DNA from: Flavobacterium sp. J27
GTDB lineage: Bacteria > Bacteroidota > Bacteroidia > Flavobacteriales > Flavobacteriaceae
DNA length: 64,000 nt
Reading direction: 5' to 3'
Assembly (NCBI RefSeq): GCF_004303025.1
Contig: NZ_PJQW01000006.1
Coordinates: 32,713-96,712, forward strand
The notes under the pieces are model-generated. The model worked only from the letters and a program-made list of their open reading frames with translations. It searched no databases and was not told where the DNA came from. A program made the translations under genes and the position numbers. Below are positions 1 to 8,784 of the stretch, piece after piece. Position 1 is the stretch's first letter. Each line of letters opens with the position of its first letter.

Positions 1-552
1 TACTAAGATAATAGGAAATTTAGCAATCTTTTTTGTTTGTATTAAAGTAATTGCTTCAAATAACTCGTCTAATGTTCCAAAACCACCTGGCATTACTACA
101 AAACCTTGCGAATATTTTACAAACATTACTTTTCGAACAAAAAAGTAATCAAAATTTAAGTTTTTATCTCGGTCAATATATGGATTGAAATGTTGTTCAA
201 AAGGTAAATCGATATTTAAACCTACAGATGTTCCACCACCATAATGAGCTCCTTTATTTCCTGCTTCCATAATACCTGGACCACCACCAGTAATTACGCC
301 ATATCCACCTTTACTAATTTTATATGCAATTTTTTCGGCTAACAAATAGTATTTATCTTCAGGTTTTGTTCTTGCTGAACCAAATATAGATACGCAAGGA
401 CCTATTCTTCCCATAGCTTCATATCCGTTAACAAATTCAGACATGATTTTAAAAATTGCCCAGGAATCATTTGTTCTTATCTCGTTCCAAGTTTTTTGTT
501 TAAACTTTTCTTGTATTCTGTGGTCTTCATTTTCGTATTGATCTATTGCCAT
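1..552 (-). CDS. LOG family (TIGR00730-like) Rossmann protein, partial
   Basis: The first 184 codons of a LOG (lonely guy)/lysine decarboxylase-like protein; the C-terminus lies beyond the left edge of the window. It carries the glycine-rich GGGPGIMEAGNKGA segment and the family signature PGGFGTLDELFE. In characterised LOG enzymes these form the nucleotide pocket of a cytokinin riboside 5'-monophosphate (or other AMP) phosphoribohydrolase. Many bacterial members have unknown true substrates, so only the family is certain. The start ATG at 552 is followed by a polar N-terminal extension of about 45 residues. It lies 33 bp downstream of uvrA on the same strand and may be cotranscribed with it. 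Confidence 0.88.
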   Translation of the reverse strand, partial: MAIDQYENEDHRIQEKFKQKTWNEIRTNDSWAIFKIMSEFVNGYEAMGRIGPCVSIFGSARTKPEDKYYLLAEKIAYKISKGGYGVITGGGPGIMEAGNKGAHYGGGTSVGLNIDLPFEQHFNPYIDRDKNLNFDYFFVRKVMFVKYSQGFVVMPGGFGTLDELFEAITLIQTKKIAKFPIILV

Positions 553-585
553 CGTCTTTTCATATTTTAAAATTAAACAAGCTTG

Positions 586-3417
586 CTAAGATAATTCTTT
601 TTTCAAGAATTGAGCAGTGTAGCTTTTTTTATTTGTAACAATTTCTTCAGGTGTTCCTTTCGCTACTAGCTGACCACCACCTTTTCCGCCTTCGTAACCA
701 ATATCAATGACATGGTCGGCTAATTTTACCACATCTAAATTGTGTTCAATAATTAAAACTGTATTGCCTTTATCGACTAATTTGTTAATCACATCCATTA
801 AAACTCGAATGTCTTCAAAATGCAAACCCGTGGTAGGTTCGTCTAAGATATAAAAAGTATTACCCGTGTCTTTTTTAGATAATTCTGTAGCTAGTTTTAC
901 CCGTTGTGCTTCACCTCCAGATAAGGTTGTGCTTTGTTGTCCTAGAGTAATGTAGCCTAGACCTACGTCTTGAATGGTTTTTACTTTACGATAAATTTTT
1001 GGAATATTTTCGAAAAAATCAACCGCCTCATCAACTGTCATATCTAATACATCGGAAATTGATTTTCCTTTGTATCGGATTTCCAAAGTTTCTCTGTTGA
1101 AGCGTTTTCCCTGACAGGTTTCACATTCTACATATACATCTGGTAAGAAACTCATTTCTATTGTTCTTACTCCTGAACCTTCACAAGTTTCACAGCGACC
1201 ACCTTTTACATTAAAGCTAAAACGACCTGGTTTGTAACCTCTAATTTGTGCTTCTGGGGTTAAGGTAAATAAGTTTCTAATTTCTGAAAAGACATCTGTA
1301 TATGTTGCAGGGTTGCTACGAGGTGTTCTTCCAATCGGACTTTGGTCGATATCAATTACTTTATCAATATGTTCTAAGCCTTCAATTTTCTTATAAGGTT
1401 GTGGTTTTTTTACTGCATTGAAGAAATGAGCATTTAAAATAGGATATAAGGTTTCATTAATTAAAGTTGATTTACCACTACCAGAAACACCTGTTACACA
1501 AATTAGTTTTCCTAGAGGAAATTCTACGGTCACATTTTTTAAATTGTTTCCTGAAGCCCCCGTTAGTTTTAATGCTTTTCCGTTACCTTCTCTTCTTTTT
1601 TCTGGAATTTCAATGGCCATTTTACCATTTAAATATTGTGCAGTAATGGTTTGATGTTGCAAAATTTCTTCAGGCGTACCTTCGCTTATAATTTTACCAC
1701 CAAAACGACCTGCTTTTGGACCTATATCAATAACATGGTCAGCAACCAGAATCATATCTTTATCATGTTCCACTACAATTACTGAATTCCCTAAATTGCG
1801 TAAACTTTCTAATGATTTGATAAGTCGTTCATTGTCTCTTTGGTGTAAACCAATACTTGGCTCATCTAAAATATATAATACACCAACTAATTGAGAACCG
1901 ATTTGAGTGGCTAAACGAATACGTTGCGCTTCACCACCAGACAGTGTTTTTGAACCTCTGTTTAAGGACAAATAATTAAGTCCTACATCTAATAAAAATT
2001 GAAGTCGAGCTGTAATTTCTTTTAAAATTTCTGTAGCAATAGTAGCTTGTTTATCTGATAAATGTTTTGGTAAATCAATAAACCAAGCCGCTAATTCAGA
2101 AATGTCCATTTGGACTAAATCGCCTATATTTTTATCATTTATTTTAAAATATAAAGACTCTTTTTTTAATCGTGAACCTTCACATTCTGGACAAGTATTT
2201 TCGTCCATAAATTCTTTTGCCCATCTTCTTATGGAAGAGGAACCACTTTCGTCATATTGATTTTTAATAAAATTTGATATCCCTTCAAAATCAATTTTAT
2301 AATCTTTTGTAATTCCCATTACTTTTGAAACTACAGAAAACTTTTCATTCCCACCATGTAAAATCATTTGCATGGCTTCTTGTGGAATCGTTTCTATGGG
2401 GTCAGTTATTTTAAAATTAAATTTTTGAGCAATAATTTCTAACTGTTTAAAAATCCAAGAGTTTTTATATTCTCCTAAAGGAGCAAATCCACCATTTTTG
2501 ATAGATGCTTTTGGATTTGGGATAATTTTAGATAAATTAATTTCGTTAATAATTCCTAAACCATTACAGGTAGGACATGCTCCTTTTGGAGAATTGAACG
2601 AAAAATTATTGGGTTCAGGATTTGGATATGAAATTCCAGATGAAGGGCACATTAAACTTCTACTATAAAAGCGTACTTCTTGACTTTCTTGTTCTATTAC
2701 TAATAAAACATCATCGCCATGATACATAGCAGTATTGATACTTTCTGCTAATCTTTTTTCTGTTTCTTCGTTGTTTTCAATCGCCATTCTATCAATTACA
2801 ATTTCGATATCGTGGGTTTTGTAGCGATCGACTTTCATACCAAATTCTAAATCTCGAATTTGCCCATCAACCCGTACTTTTAGAAAACCTTGTTTAGAAA
2901 TTTGTTCAAATAATTCTCTATAATGTCCTTTTCTTGAACGAATAACTGGTGCTAAAATATTGATTCTTTTGCCTTGAAAATCTTCAATAATCAAATCTTT
3001 AATTTGTTCATCGGAATAGGAAACCATTTTTTCTCCTGTATTGTAACTGTAAGCATCGGCTGCACGTGCATATAATAATCGCAGAAAATCATATATTTCT
3101 GTAATAGTGCCTACGGTAGAACGCGGACTTTTACTGGTTGTTTTTTGTTCAATTGCAATTACAGGGGAAAGACCATCTATTTTGTCTACATCGGGTCTTT
3201 CTAAACCGCCTAAAAATTGACGAGCATAGGCTGAGAATGTTTCTATATATCTTCTCTGACCTTCGGCATAAATGGTATCGAAAGCTAAGGAAGATTTTCC
3301 TGAACCAGATAAACCAGTTATTACAACTAGTTTTTCTCTAGGAATGACAACATCAATATTTTTAAGATTATGGGCTCTTGCACCAATAATTTCTATAGTT
3401 TCTTCTGTATTTAGCAT
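586..3417 (-). CDS. uvrA: Excinuclease ABC subunit A
   Basis: DNA-damage recognition ATPase of nucleotide excision repair, which loads UvrB onto lesions. The 943-residue protein has two ABC modules. Walker A motifs are GLSGSGKS (about residues 35-42) and GVSGSGKS, signature motifs are [12 protein letters not shown] and [12 protein letters not shown], and Walker B motifs are DEPSIGLH and DEPTTGLH. The C-terminal zinc finger is complete (CETC...CETC). The first one reads CPSSG...CPTC, so one of the four usual cysteines is missing. The reading frame extends upstream to 3474. I chose ATG 3417 because uvrA proteins normally start just before this point and a TATCTTTG promoter box lies inside the extension. 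Confidence 0.97.
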   Translation of the reverse strand: MLNTEETIEIIGARAHNLKNIDVVIPREKLVVITGLSGSGKSSLAFDTIYAEGQRRYIETFSAYARQFLGGLERPDVDKIDGLSPVIAIEQKTTSKSPRSTVGTITEIYDFLRLLYARAADAYSYNTGEKMVSYSDEQIKDLIIEDFQGKRINILAPVIRSRKGHYRELFEQISKQGFLKVRVDGQIRDLEFGMKVDRYKTHDIEIVIDRMAIENNEETEKRLAESINTAMYHGDDVLLVIEQESQEVRFYSRSLMCPSSGISYPNPEPNNFSFNSPKGACPTCNGLGIINEINLSKIIPNPKASIKNGGFAPLGEYKNSWIFKQLEIIAQKFNFKITDPIETIPQEAMQMILHGGNEKFSVVSKVMGITKDYKIDFEGISNFIKNQYDESGSSSIRRWAKEFMDENTCPECEGSRLKKESLYFKINDKNIGDLVQMDISELAAWFIDLPKHLSDKQATIATEILKEITARLQFLLDVGLNYLSLNRGSKTLSGGEAQRIRLATQIGSQLVGVLYILDEPSIGLHQRDNERLIKSLESLRNLGNSVIVVEHDKDMILVADHVIDIGPKAGRFGGKIISEGTPEEILQHQTITAQYLNGKMAIEIPEKRREGNGKALKLTGASGNNLKNVTVEFPLGKLICVTGVSGSGKSTLINETLYPILNAHFFNAVKKPQPYKKIEGLEHIDKVIDIDQSPIGRTPRSNPATYTDVFSEIRNLFTLTPEAQIRGYKPGRFSFNVKGGRCETCEGSGVRTIEMSFLPDVYVECETCQGKRFNRETLEIRYKGKSISDVLDMTVDEAVDFFENIPKIYRKVKTIQDVGLGYITLGQQSTTLSGGEAQRVKLATELSKKDTGNTFYILDEPTTGLHFEDIRVLMDVINKLVDKGNTVLIIEHNLDVVKLADHVIDIGYEGGKGGGQLVAKGTPEEIVTNKKSYTAQFLKKELS

Positions 3418-3435
3418 AATTTTTTTGGCAAAACG

Positions 3436-3443
3436 CAAAGATA
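3436..3443 (-). promoter_or_regulatory. Bacteroidota -7 promoter box for uvrA
   Basis: TATCTTTG on the minus strand matches the TAnnTTTG consensus. It lies about 20 bp upstream of the chosen uvrA ATG. No TTTG -33 element was found at the usual 19-21 bp spacing. Confidence 0.5.
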
Positions 3444-3509
3444 CCAATTTGTTAGGATAAAAGCTAATAGGCAAATGGGTTATCTATTCAGTTCTTACGG
3501 ACTGATAAA

Positions 3510-3557
3510 TTTGTTTCATTTTGTGATTGATTCTTTTGTTGATAAAATGAAATCAAA
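3510..3557 (-). terminator. Possible terminator after the thioesterase gene
   Basis: An imperfect inverted repeat, about 12 bp arms with a loop of about 20 bases, starts directly after the thioesterase stop codon. It could end that transcript before uvrA. The stem is AT-rich and bulged, so this is tentative. Confidence 0.35.
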
Positions 3558-4007
3558 TTAAGCATTGGTTAAACTAGGCTCATAAGTAGTTAAATCTTCT
3601 CGTAACCAATCTGGAACGGCAACTGATTTTCCAACAGAAATGTCCACTAAAACTTGTACGCTTTTTCCTTTCGCATGGATGATTTCGTTATTCTCTTTGT
3701 CTAAACTAGTTATTAAATATTCTATTTCAAAACTTTTTGAACCAATAGATGAAGTACGTAATTTAATAGTTGGTTCTTTAGCAGTTAATTTAAGTTCTTT
3801 ATAGTAATCACATTCAATGTGAGCAATGACAAACATATTTTTTGTCCAATCCCATTGTTTACTTGCACTTAACATATAATGACCACGTCCTACTTGAAAA
3901 TATTCAAAATAAAATACATTGTTTACATGATTTAATGGGTCTAAATCGTTCCAACGTATAGGAAGCGACATTGAAAATCTGAAATCGGTTGTGTTTATTG
4001 TACTCAT
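3558..4007 (-). CDS. Acyl-CoA thioesterase, 4HBT hot-dog family
   Basis: A 149-residue single hot-dog domain protein. The N-terminal WNDLDPLNHVNN segment is the 4-hydroxybenzoyl-CoA thioesterase family signature, with the Asp of DPLNHVNN as the likely catalytic residue. The family hydrolyses acyl-CoA or aryl-CoA thioesters in the cytoplasm; the substrate cannot be told from sequence. The frame extends 7 codons upstream to 4028, but MSTINTTDF at 4007 leaves a normal leader. It is divergent from the neighbouring plus-strand gene, with about 56 bp between starts. Confidence 0.85.
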   Translation of the reverse strand: MSTINTTDFRFSMSLPIRWNDLDPLNHVNNVFYFEYFQVGRGHYMLSASKQWDWTKNMFVIAHIECDYYKELKLTAKEPTIKLRTSSIGSKSFEIEYLITSLDKENNEIIHAKGKSVQVLVDISVGKSVAVPDWLREDLTTYEPSLTNA

Positions 4008-4063
4008 TGTATAAAAATTATCTTGCAAATTTAATATATTTGAGTTTTAAAGTTATTTATATT

Positions 4064-4585
4064 ATGAAATTATTAGGAATAGGTTCTAGAATTAAACACG
4101 AAGAGTATGGTGTAGGTGTTGTTACTAATGTAACATCTAAATATTATTGGGTAACCTTTATAGAAAGTGGAGTAGAGACTATTGCTTTAGATGAAACCAT
4201 TGAAATAATAGAAGCGGTAGAAGATGAGGTTGATACGGTTAGTTTATTTGAAGTTGAAAAGATGTTAAAAGGAATACTTGAGAAATACAGTGATGTAGGA
4301 CCTAAAGTTTCCATTGCAGATAAATGGAAAGGGGGCAAATTAATTTTAGAGCCAGGAACACAAACACAAAGTAAAGAAGTGCCTATTGATACTTTTTTTA
4401 ATAAAATTGTTATGGTAAGAGATAGGTTAAGAGTAATGGAACAAAAGATAAATTCCAGTAATTTAGAACAAAACGAAAAAATTGATTTACAGCAATATAT
4501 CACTAGAATTTATGGAAGTTTAACTACATTTAATGTGTTGTTCAAGAATCAGAGCGATTATTTCGTAGGTGAGAAATCAAAATAA
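4064..4585 (+). CDS. Conserved hypothetical protein with N-terminal SH3/KOW-like segment
   Basis: A 173-residue soluble acidic protein of unknown function. The N-terminus (IGSRIKHEEYGVGVV...YYWVTF) looks like a small beta-barrel of the SH3/KOW or CarD-RID type, and the rest is predicted helical. The longer frame from 3989 overlaps the divergent thioesterase start, so ATG 4064 is preferred. No catalytic motif is visible. A strong hairpin terminator follows within 20 bp. The SH3-like reading is by eye only. Confidence 0.6.
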   Translation: MKLLGIGSRIKHEEYGVGVVTNVTSKYYWVTFIESGVETIALDETIEIIEAVEDEVDTVSLFEVEKMLKGILEKYSDVGPKVSIADKWKGGKLILEPGTQTQSKEVPIDTFFNKIVMVRDRLRVMEQKINSSNLEQNEKIDLQQYITRIYGSLTTFNVLFKNQSDYFVGEKSK

Positions 4586-4600
4586 GATAGATAATCATAA

Positions 4601-4633
4601 AAAAAGCTCCAATTAAGAATTGGAGCTTTTTTT
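4601..4633. terminator. Bidirectional intrinsic terminator
   Basis: A perfect 14-bp stem (arms 4601-4614 and 4618-4631) with a 3-base loop, flanked by A and T runs. It separates two convergent genes and can serve both strands. Confidence 0.9.
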
Positions 4634-4634
4634 A

Positions 4635-5738
4635 TTAGTTTTGAGAGTCTAATAATTCAATCTCAAAAATTAAATTTGTATTTGGCGGAATTAATTTACC
4701 TGCTCCATTTTTTCCATATCCTAATTCTGAAGGAATAAATAAAATTGTTTTTTCCCCAATACTCATGTTGTTAACTCCTTCCAAAAAGCCCGGAATTAAA
4801 CCACCTTTGTCTCCATATTTAAAAGGGAAAGGAGCGTAGCCATTTTGATTAGCTCTGTTTTGATCAAATTTACCATTCATTCTACTAATTTCTTCATAGC
4901 TACTATCAAAAAGTTTTCCATCTTCATAATAACCTGAATAATGAATATAAACTTGTGAACCAGTTTCTGGTTTTACACTATTTCCTTTTTGAGTGATAAC
5001 ATATTTTAATCCTGATGGAAATTGGATGGCTTCTTGTTTTTTAGTATCAAAATAGGCTTTTTTCTCGGCTACAATTTGTGTTAATTTAGCTTCAAATTCT
5101 TTTCTTTTTTGAGCTTCAATTTTATCTTTTTCTTCTTTTACTTTCATGTAATTTTCAAAAACTTTTTCTGCTTTGAATTTTTTAGCTAATTTTCCATTCC
5201 TAATAATAGTTACTTTTTCAATAACGTCATTCTGAGCAATGGTATTTACTACGTCTTGTCCTTCAACAACATGACCAAAAACAGTATGCTTTCCATCTAA
5301 CCAAGGTGTTTCTTTATGGGTAATAAAAAACTGACTTCCATTTGTTGCAGGACCAGCATTAGCCATAGACAAAATACCAGCTTTATCATGTTTTAATTCA
5401 GTAACTATTTCGTCTTCAAATTTATAACCTGGATCTCCACCACCTGTTCCTTCAGGATCACCTCCTTGAATCATGAAATCGGCAATAACACGGTGAAATT
5501 TAAGGCCATCATAAAATGGTTTTCCTTTTAATGCTTCTTTTACCGATTTATTTTTACCTTCAGCTAGGGAAACGAAATTTGCTACAGTAATAGGTGTTTT
5601 TTCAAATTCTAGCTGTAACAGAATTTTTCCTTTAGAAGTTGTTAGTTCAGCAAATAATCCGTCGTTTTTTTGGGCTATTGCAGCATAAAAAGTGCTACAT
5701 AGTAATGTAATAAATAATGCTATTTTTTTTGTATTCAT
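4635..5738 (-). CDS. Exported cyclophilin-FKBP fusion peptidyl-prolyl isomerase
   Basis: A 367-residue dual-family immunophilin (EC 5.2.1.8). A signal peptide (about 1-22) is followed by a cyclophilin domain (about 27-190) with [19 protein letters not shown] and [11 protein letters not shown]. It keeps the Arg, Phe, Gln, Trp and His of a classical active site. A charged helical linker (about 195-245) leads to an FKBP domain (about 255-365) with [15 protein letters not shown], a Tyr in ELGYG and [14 protein letters not shown]. The FKBP domain has an insertion of about 20 residues after FDSS. It would act on folding proteins in the periplasm. It is the last gene of the nrnA-gldI operon and follows its paralogue by 11 bp. 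Confidence 0.93.
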   Translation of the reverse strand: MNTKKIALFITLLCSTFYAAIAQKNDGLFAELTTSKGKILLQLEFEKTPITVANFVSLAEGKNKSVKEALKGKPFYDGLKFHRVIADFMIQGGDPEGTGGGDPGYKFEDEIVTELKHDKAGILSMANAGPATNGSQFFITHKETPWLDGKHTVFGHVVEGQDVVNTIAQNDVIEKVTIIRNGKLAKKFKAEKVFENYMKVKEEKDKIEAQKRKEFEAKLTQIVAEKKAYFDTKKQEAIQFPSGLKYVITQKGNSVKPETGSQVYIHYSGYYEDGKLFDSSYEEISRMNGKFDQNRANQNGYAPFPFKYGDKGGLIPGFLEGVNNMSIGEKTILFIPSELGYGKNGAGKLIPPNTNLIFEIELLDSQN

Positions 5739-5749
5739 TGGTATTATAA

Positions 5750-6859
5750 TTAATTAGGCATATTTTCTAATATTTCTATTTCAAATATTATATCTGCATT
5801 TGGAGGAATAACATTTCCAGCGCCTTGAGCACCATATCCTAAATTGGATGGGATATATACTATAATTTTATCTCCAAAAGACAATAACTCAATTCCTTCT
5901 GTAAAACCAGGAATTAAGCGTTGTTTGTTACCAAATTCAAATGGAAATGGGATATAACCTTTCTTTTGAGCTCTAATAGGATCAAATTTTCCATAAGTTT
6001 TGGAAACCTCTTCATAATTGGAGTCAAATAACTCTCCATTTTCTAGAAAACCTGCATAATTTACATATACAGTAGTTCCTTTTTGAGGTTTTGAACCTTC
6101 TCCTTTAGTTATAAATTTATAGATTATTCCAGATTTAGTTTTTGTGCCTTCTTCTTTTAATTTAGCAATTTCCTCTGCTTTTATCTTTTTTGTTTCTTCA
6201 ATTTTTATAGCTGCCAAACGTTGCTCTTCTGCTTCCTTTTTTTGTTCTTCAGCTGCTATTTTATAGTATTCTTTAAATACTTTTACTGCATCAAATTTTT
6301 TAGCTTGTACTCCTTTTCTAATAATAGAAACTTTATTAATCTTGTCGTTTATTTGAATTGAATCGACCACATCTAATCCTTGAACTACTTGTCCAAAAAC
6401 CGAATGTTTATTATCTAATTGAGGTAAACTAGTATGAGAAATAAAAAACTGACACCCATTTGTATTTGGCCCAGCATTAGCCATTGAAAGAATCCCTTTT
6501 TTATCATGTTTTAAATCGGGATGAAATTCATCTTTAAATTTATAGCCTGGATTTCCAGAGCCATCGCCATTAGGATCGCCACCTTGTATTACAAAATTTG
6601 GAACTACTCTATGAAAAGTTAGTCCATCATAGAAAGGTTTGTTTTTGTATTCTTCTGCTACGAAAGGGTTTTTTCCTTCAGATAATGTTACAAAATTTGC
6701 CACAGTAATAGGTGTTTTTTCAAATTCTAATTTGACAACGATATTGCCTTTATTTGTTTCGATATCGGCATACATTCCGTCTCCTAAATTTGAAAATTTA
6801 TCATTACAAGATGTGAAAAATGCAAGTAATAGTAATGAATAAATTAATAAATGTTTCAT
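5750..6859 (-). CDS. Cyclophilin-FKBP fusion isomerase, lipoprotein
   Basis: A 369-residue paralogue of the next gene downstream with the same order: lipoprotein signal (lipobox ...AFFTSC, residues about 12-18), cyclophilin domain, Lys/Glu-rich coiled linker and FKBP domain ([18 protein letters not shown]...[23 protein letters not shown]). In the cyclophilin part the Trp of the WLDGKH element is replaced (PQLDNKH). In known cyclophilins this position controls cyclosporin binding and tunes activity. ATG 6859 gives a clean lipoprotein signal; the longer frame from 6928 would overlap gldI. A periplasm-facing anchored foldase is inferred. Confidence 0.92.
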   Translation of the reverse strand: MKHLLIYSLLLLAFFTSCNDKFSNLGDGMYADIETNKGNIVVKLEFEKTPITVANFVTLSEGKNPFVAEEYKNKPFYDGLTFHRVVPNFVIQGGDPNGDGSGNPGYKFKDEFHPDLKHDKKGILSMANAGPNTNGCQFFISHTSLPQLDNKHSVFGQVVQGLDVVDSIQINDKINKVSIIRKGVQAKKFDAVKVFKEYYKIAAEEQKKEAEEQRLAAIKIEETKKIKAEEIAKLKEEGTKTKSGIIYKFITKGEGSKPQKGTTVYVNYAGFLENGELFDSNYEEVSKTYGKFDPIRAQKKGYIPFPFEFGNKQRLIPGFTEGIELLSFGDKIIVYIPSNLGYGAQGAGNVIPPNADIIFEIEILENMPN

Positions 6860-6896
6860 ATAATAGTTTTTAGTTGTTTGTTTTAATACAAGATTT

Positions 6897-7445
6897 TTAT
6901 TGAGGAGTTGTGTCTTTTTTGATGTCATTTAATTCAACGGTACAAATTAATGGGGTGTTAGACTGTATTTTGTTATCATCACCGTGATAACCAAACCCCA
7001 TGTGTGATGGAAATAAAAAGGTTATTGTTTCTCCTTTTTTCATTAATTTAATTCCATCTCTTAATCCCATCATTATATTTTGTTTGTCTACATGATATTG
7101 TTGTGGTTTCAGCTCTTCTTTAGAATAAATTATTTTGTTATTAATATCTTTAATTTCATAGTCAAAATAAGCAATATCTCCTTTAGCTGGTAAATTTGTT
7201 TCTTCTTCAATCTTGGTAATATATTTATACCAATATCCTTTATTAGAAGCAACATATTCTTTTAAAGTATCTTTTTTGATAATGGCATCTATTAAAGATT
7301 CTTCATTTGCGATGAGTTTTTTATTTCGTTCAATTGATTCTTTTATAAAGTTTCCATTGGTTTCAGAAATAGGTTTTCTTGCTTGTTGTTTAGAACAACT
7401 AGTAAGAATAATTAGTAGGGTAATTATTTGAAAGATTCTTTTCAT
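6897..7445 (-). CDS. gldI: Gliding motility lipoprotein GldI, FKBP-type isomerase
   Basis: A 182-residue lipoprotein (lipobox LLIILTSC) with a C-terminal FKBP-like domain. The stretches RNKKLIANEE, YWYKY, VDKQNIMMGLRDGIKLM, FLFPSHMGFGYHGDD and PLICTVEL are what I recall for Flavobacterium GldI. GldI is needed for gliding and T9SS function in F. johnsoniae, probably by folding exported components. The start overlaps the nrnA stop by 4 bp, so translation is likely coupled. Two further isomerases follow in the same operon. Confidence 0.93.
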   Translation of the reverse strand: MKRIFQIITLLIILTSCSKQQARKPISETNGNFIKESIERNKKLIANEESLIDAIIKKDTLKEYVASNKGYWYKYITKIEEETNLPAKGDIAYFDYEIKDINNKIIYSKEELKPQQYHVDKQNIMMGLRDGIKLMKKGETITFLFPSHMGFGYHGDDNKIQSNTPLICTVELNDIKKDTTPQ

Positions 7446-8458
7446 TGTTGTTTTTTTTCTTTTGCTAAAATAGCAATAAATTGATTGACTGTTTCGTCTA
7501 AGCTTAAAAAAGATTTTCCTCCAGCCGCATTTATATGACCTCCGCCATTAAAATGGTTTCTTGCAAACTCATTCACATCAAAATTACCTTGCGATCGGAA
7601 TGATATTTTAATGATACCTTCTTCTTTATTTTCAATAAAAATTGCTGTGACAATCACGCCTTGAATGCTCAATCCATAGTTTACAATTCCTTCTGTATCC
7701 CCTTTTTTGTAATTGAATTGATTTAATTCGTCTTGACTTAAAGTGATATAGGAAGCATTATACTGCGGTAAAACTTTTAAATTTTGTAAGGCTTTACCTA
7801 GTAACTGTAATCTTTCATAAGAAGAATTATCAAAAAGTAGGTTGTGAATTTCTGTATTGTTAATCCCTTTTGAAATTAAATCGGCAACACATTGATGTGT
7901 TTCTGGTGTTGTTTTAGGAAAACGAAAACTTCCAGAGTCGGTCACTATTCCGGTGTACAAACAGGCTGCAATATCTTTATTTATGAGATGATTATAACCT
8001 ATTGCATTGATGAAGTCATATATCATTTGACTAGTAGAACCATAGCTTACATCTGAAAAAGTAAAGGTAGAATAAGCATCAGGTAATTGATGATGATCTA
8101 TCATAATCATGGTGTTGGATAGTGTTTCCAACGTTTTTTGCATGGCATCACCAGTTCTGTGTAAGGCATTAAAATCTAATGTAAATATGAAATCGCTATT
8201 TTGTAAAATAGGTAATGCTTTGTCATACTCTCTTTCAAATATAATAGTTTGACTAGCATTGGGTAACCAAGCTAAAAAATCAGGGTATTCATTAGGGGAG
8301 ATAAACACCACTTGATGATGGAGTTGTTTTAAAAGATGTAGTAATCCTAAAGAGGAGCCCATTGCATCACCATCTGGGTTTCTATGCGAAATGATAGTTA
8401 TTTTTTTTGGAGAACTAAGTATTTCTTTTAATTCATTAATAGCTTTATCTGAAAACAT
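7442..8458 (-). CDS. nrnA: DHH-family phosphoesterase, NrnA-like
   Basis: A 338-residue protein with an N-terminal DHH domain (HRNPDGDAMGSS near residue 21, LDFN, IDHHQLPD) and a C-terminal DHHA1 domain ending in the RNA-binding GGGHINAAGG loop. NrnA-type enzymes degrade nano-RNA (2-5 nt) and remove the 3'-phosphate from pAp, using Mn2+. It is the first gene of the operon that continues into gldI and the two fusion isomerases. The same nrnA-gldI neighbourhood is known to me from other Flavobacterium. Confidence 0.88.
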   Translation of the reverse strand: MFSDKAINELKEILSSPKKITIISHRNPDGDAMGSSLGLLHLLKQLHHQVVFISPNEYPDFLAWLPNASQTIIFEREYDKALPILQNSDFIFTLDFNALHRTGDAMQKTLETLSNTMIMIDHHQLPDAYSTFTFSDVSYGSTSQMIYDFINAIGYNHLINKDIAACLYTGIVTDSGSFRFPKTTPETHQCVADLISKGINNTEIHNLLFDNSSYERLQLLGKALQNLKVLPQYNASYITLSQDELNQFNYKKGDTEGIVNYGLSIQGVIVTAIFIENKEEGIIKISFRSQGNFDVNEFARNHFNGGGHINAAGGKSFLSLDETVNQFIAILAKEKKQQ

Positions 8459-8467
8459 TTTATTTAA

Positions 8468-8782
8468 TTAAATTATACTATTCTTACAAAAGCTATACCA
8501 ACAAGGAATTGATAATAGGATATAGAATAGGGTTAGTATATAATTTGGGAATTGTAAGTGATTGTAATCTTCTAATTTTATAAAAGAAAAAGAAGTATAA
8601 TTTCTACAAAGGCCCTTTCTTCTTGATTGTTGTTTAAAAGTATTGTCTATTGTATTGTTTTTATGAAGCCTAATTAATTGATTAGTTACAAAATATATTT
8701 TGTCAATACATCTATTGTATAAATTATAAAAGCTATTTCTAAGCACCTTATTTGATGTAATAAATAGAATGTTTTTTGACAT
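8468..8782 (-). CDS. Doubtful 104-residue ORF
   Basis: An open frame whose ATG lies 2 bp after the stop of the upstream T9SS protein gene and whose end is 9 bp before nrnA. It is very rich in Asn, Lys, Ile, Phe and Tyr, has one hydrophobic stretch near the C-terminus (YILTLFYILLSIP) and resembles no family I know. The tight spacing favours a real gene; the composition, typical of chance ORFs in AT-rich DNA, argues against. It may equally be decayed intergenic sequence. Confidence 0.25.
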   Translation of the reverse strand: MSKNILFITSNKVLRNSFYNLYNRCIDKIYFVTNQLIRLHKNNTIDNTFKQQSRRKGLCRNYTSFSFIKLEDYNHLQFPNYILTLFYILLSIPCWYSFCKNSII

Positions 8783-8784
8783 AC

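Noticed and set aside
3272..3460. Small plus-strand ORFs opposite the uvrA 5' end
   Set aside because: They are antisense to the conserved Walker A region of uvrA and have no promoter or motif.
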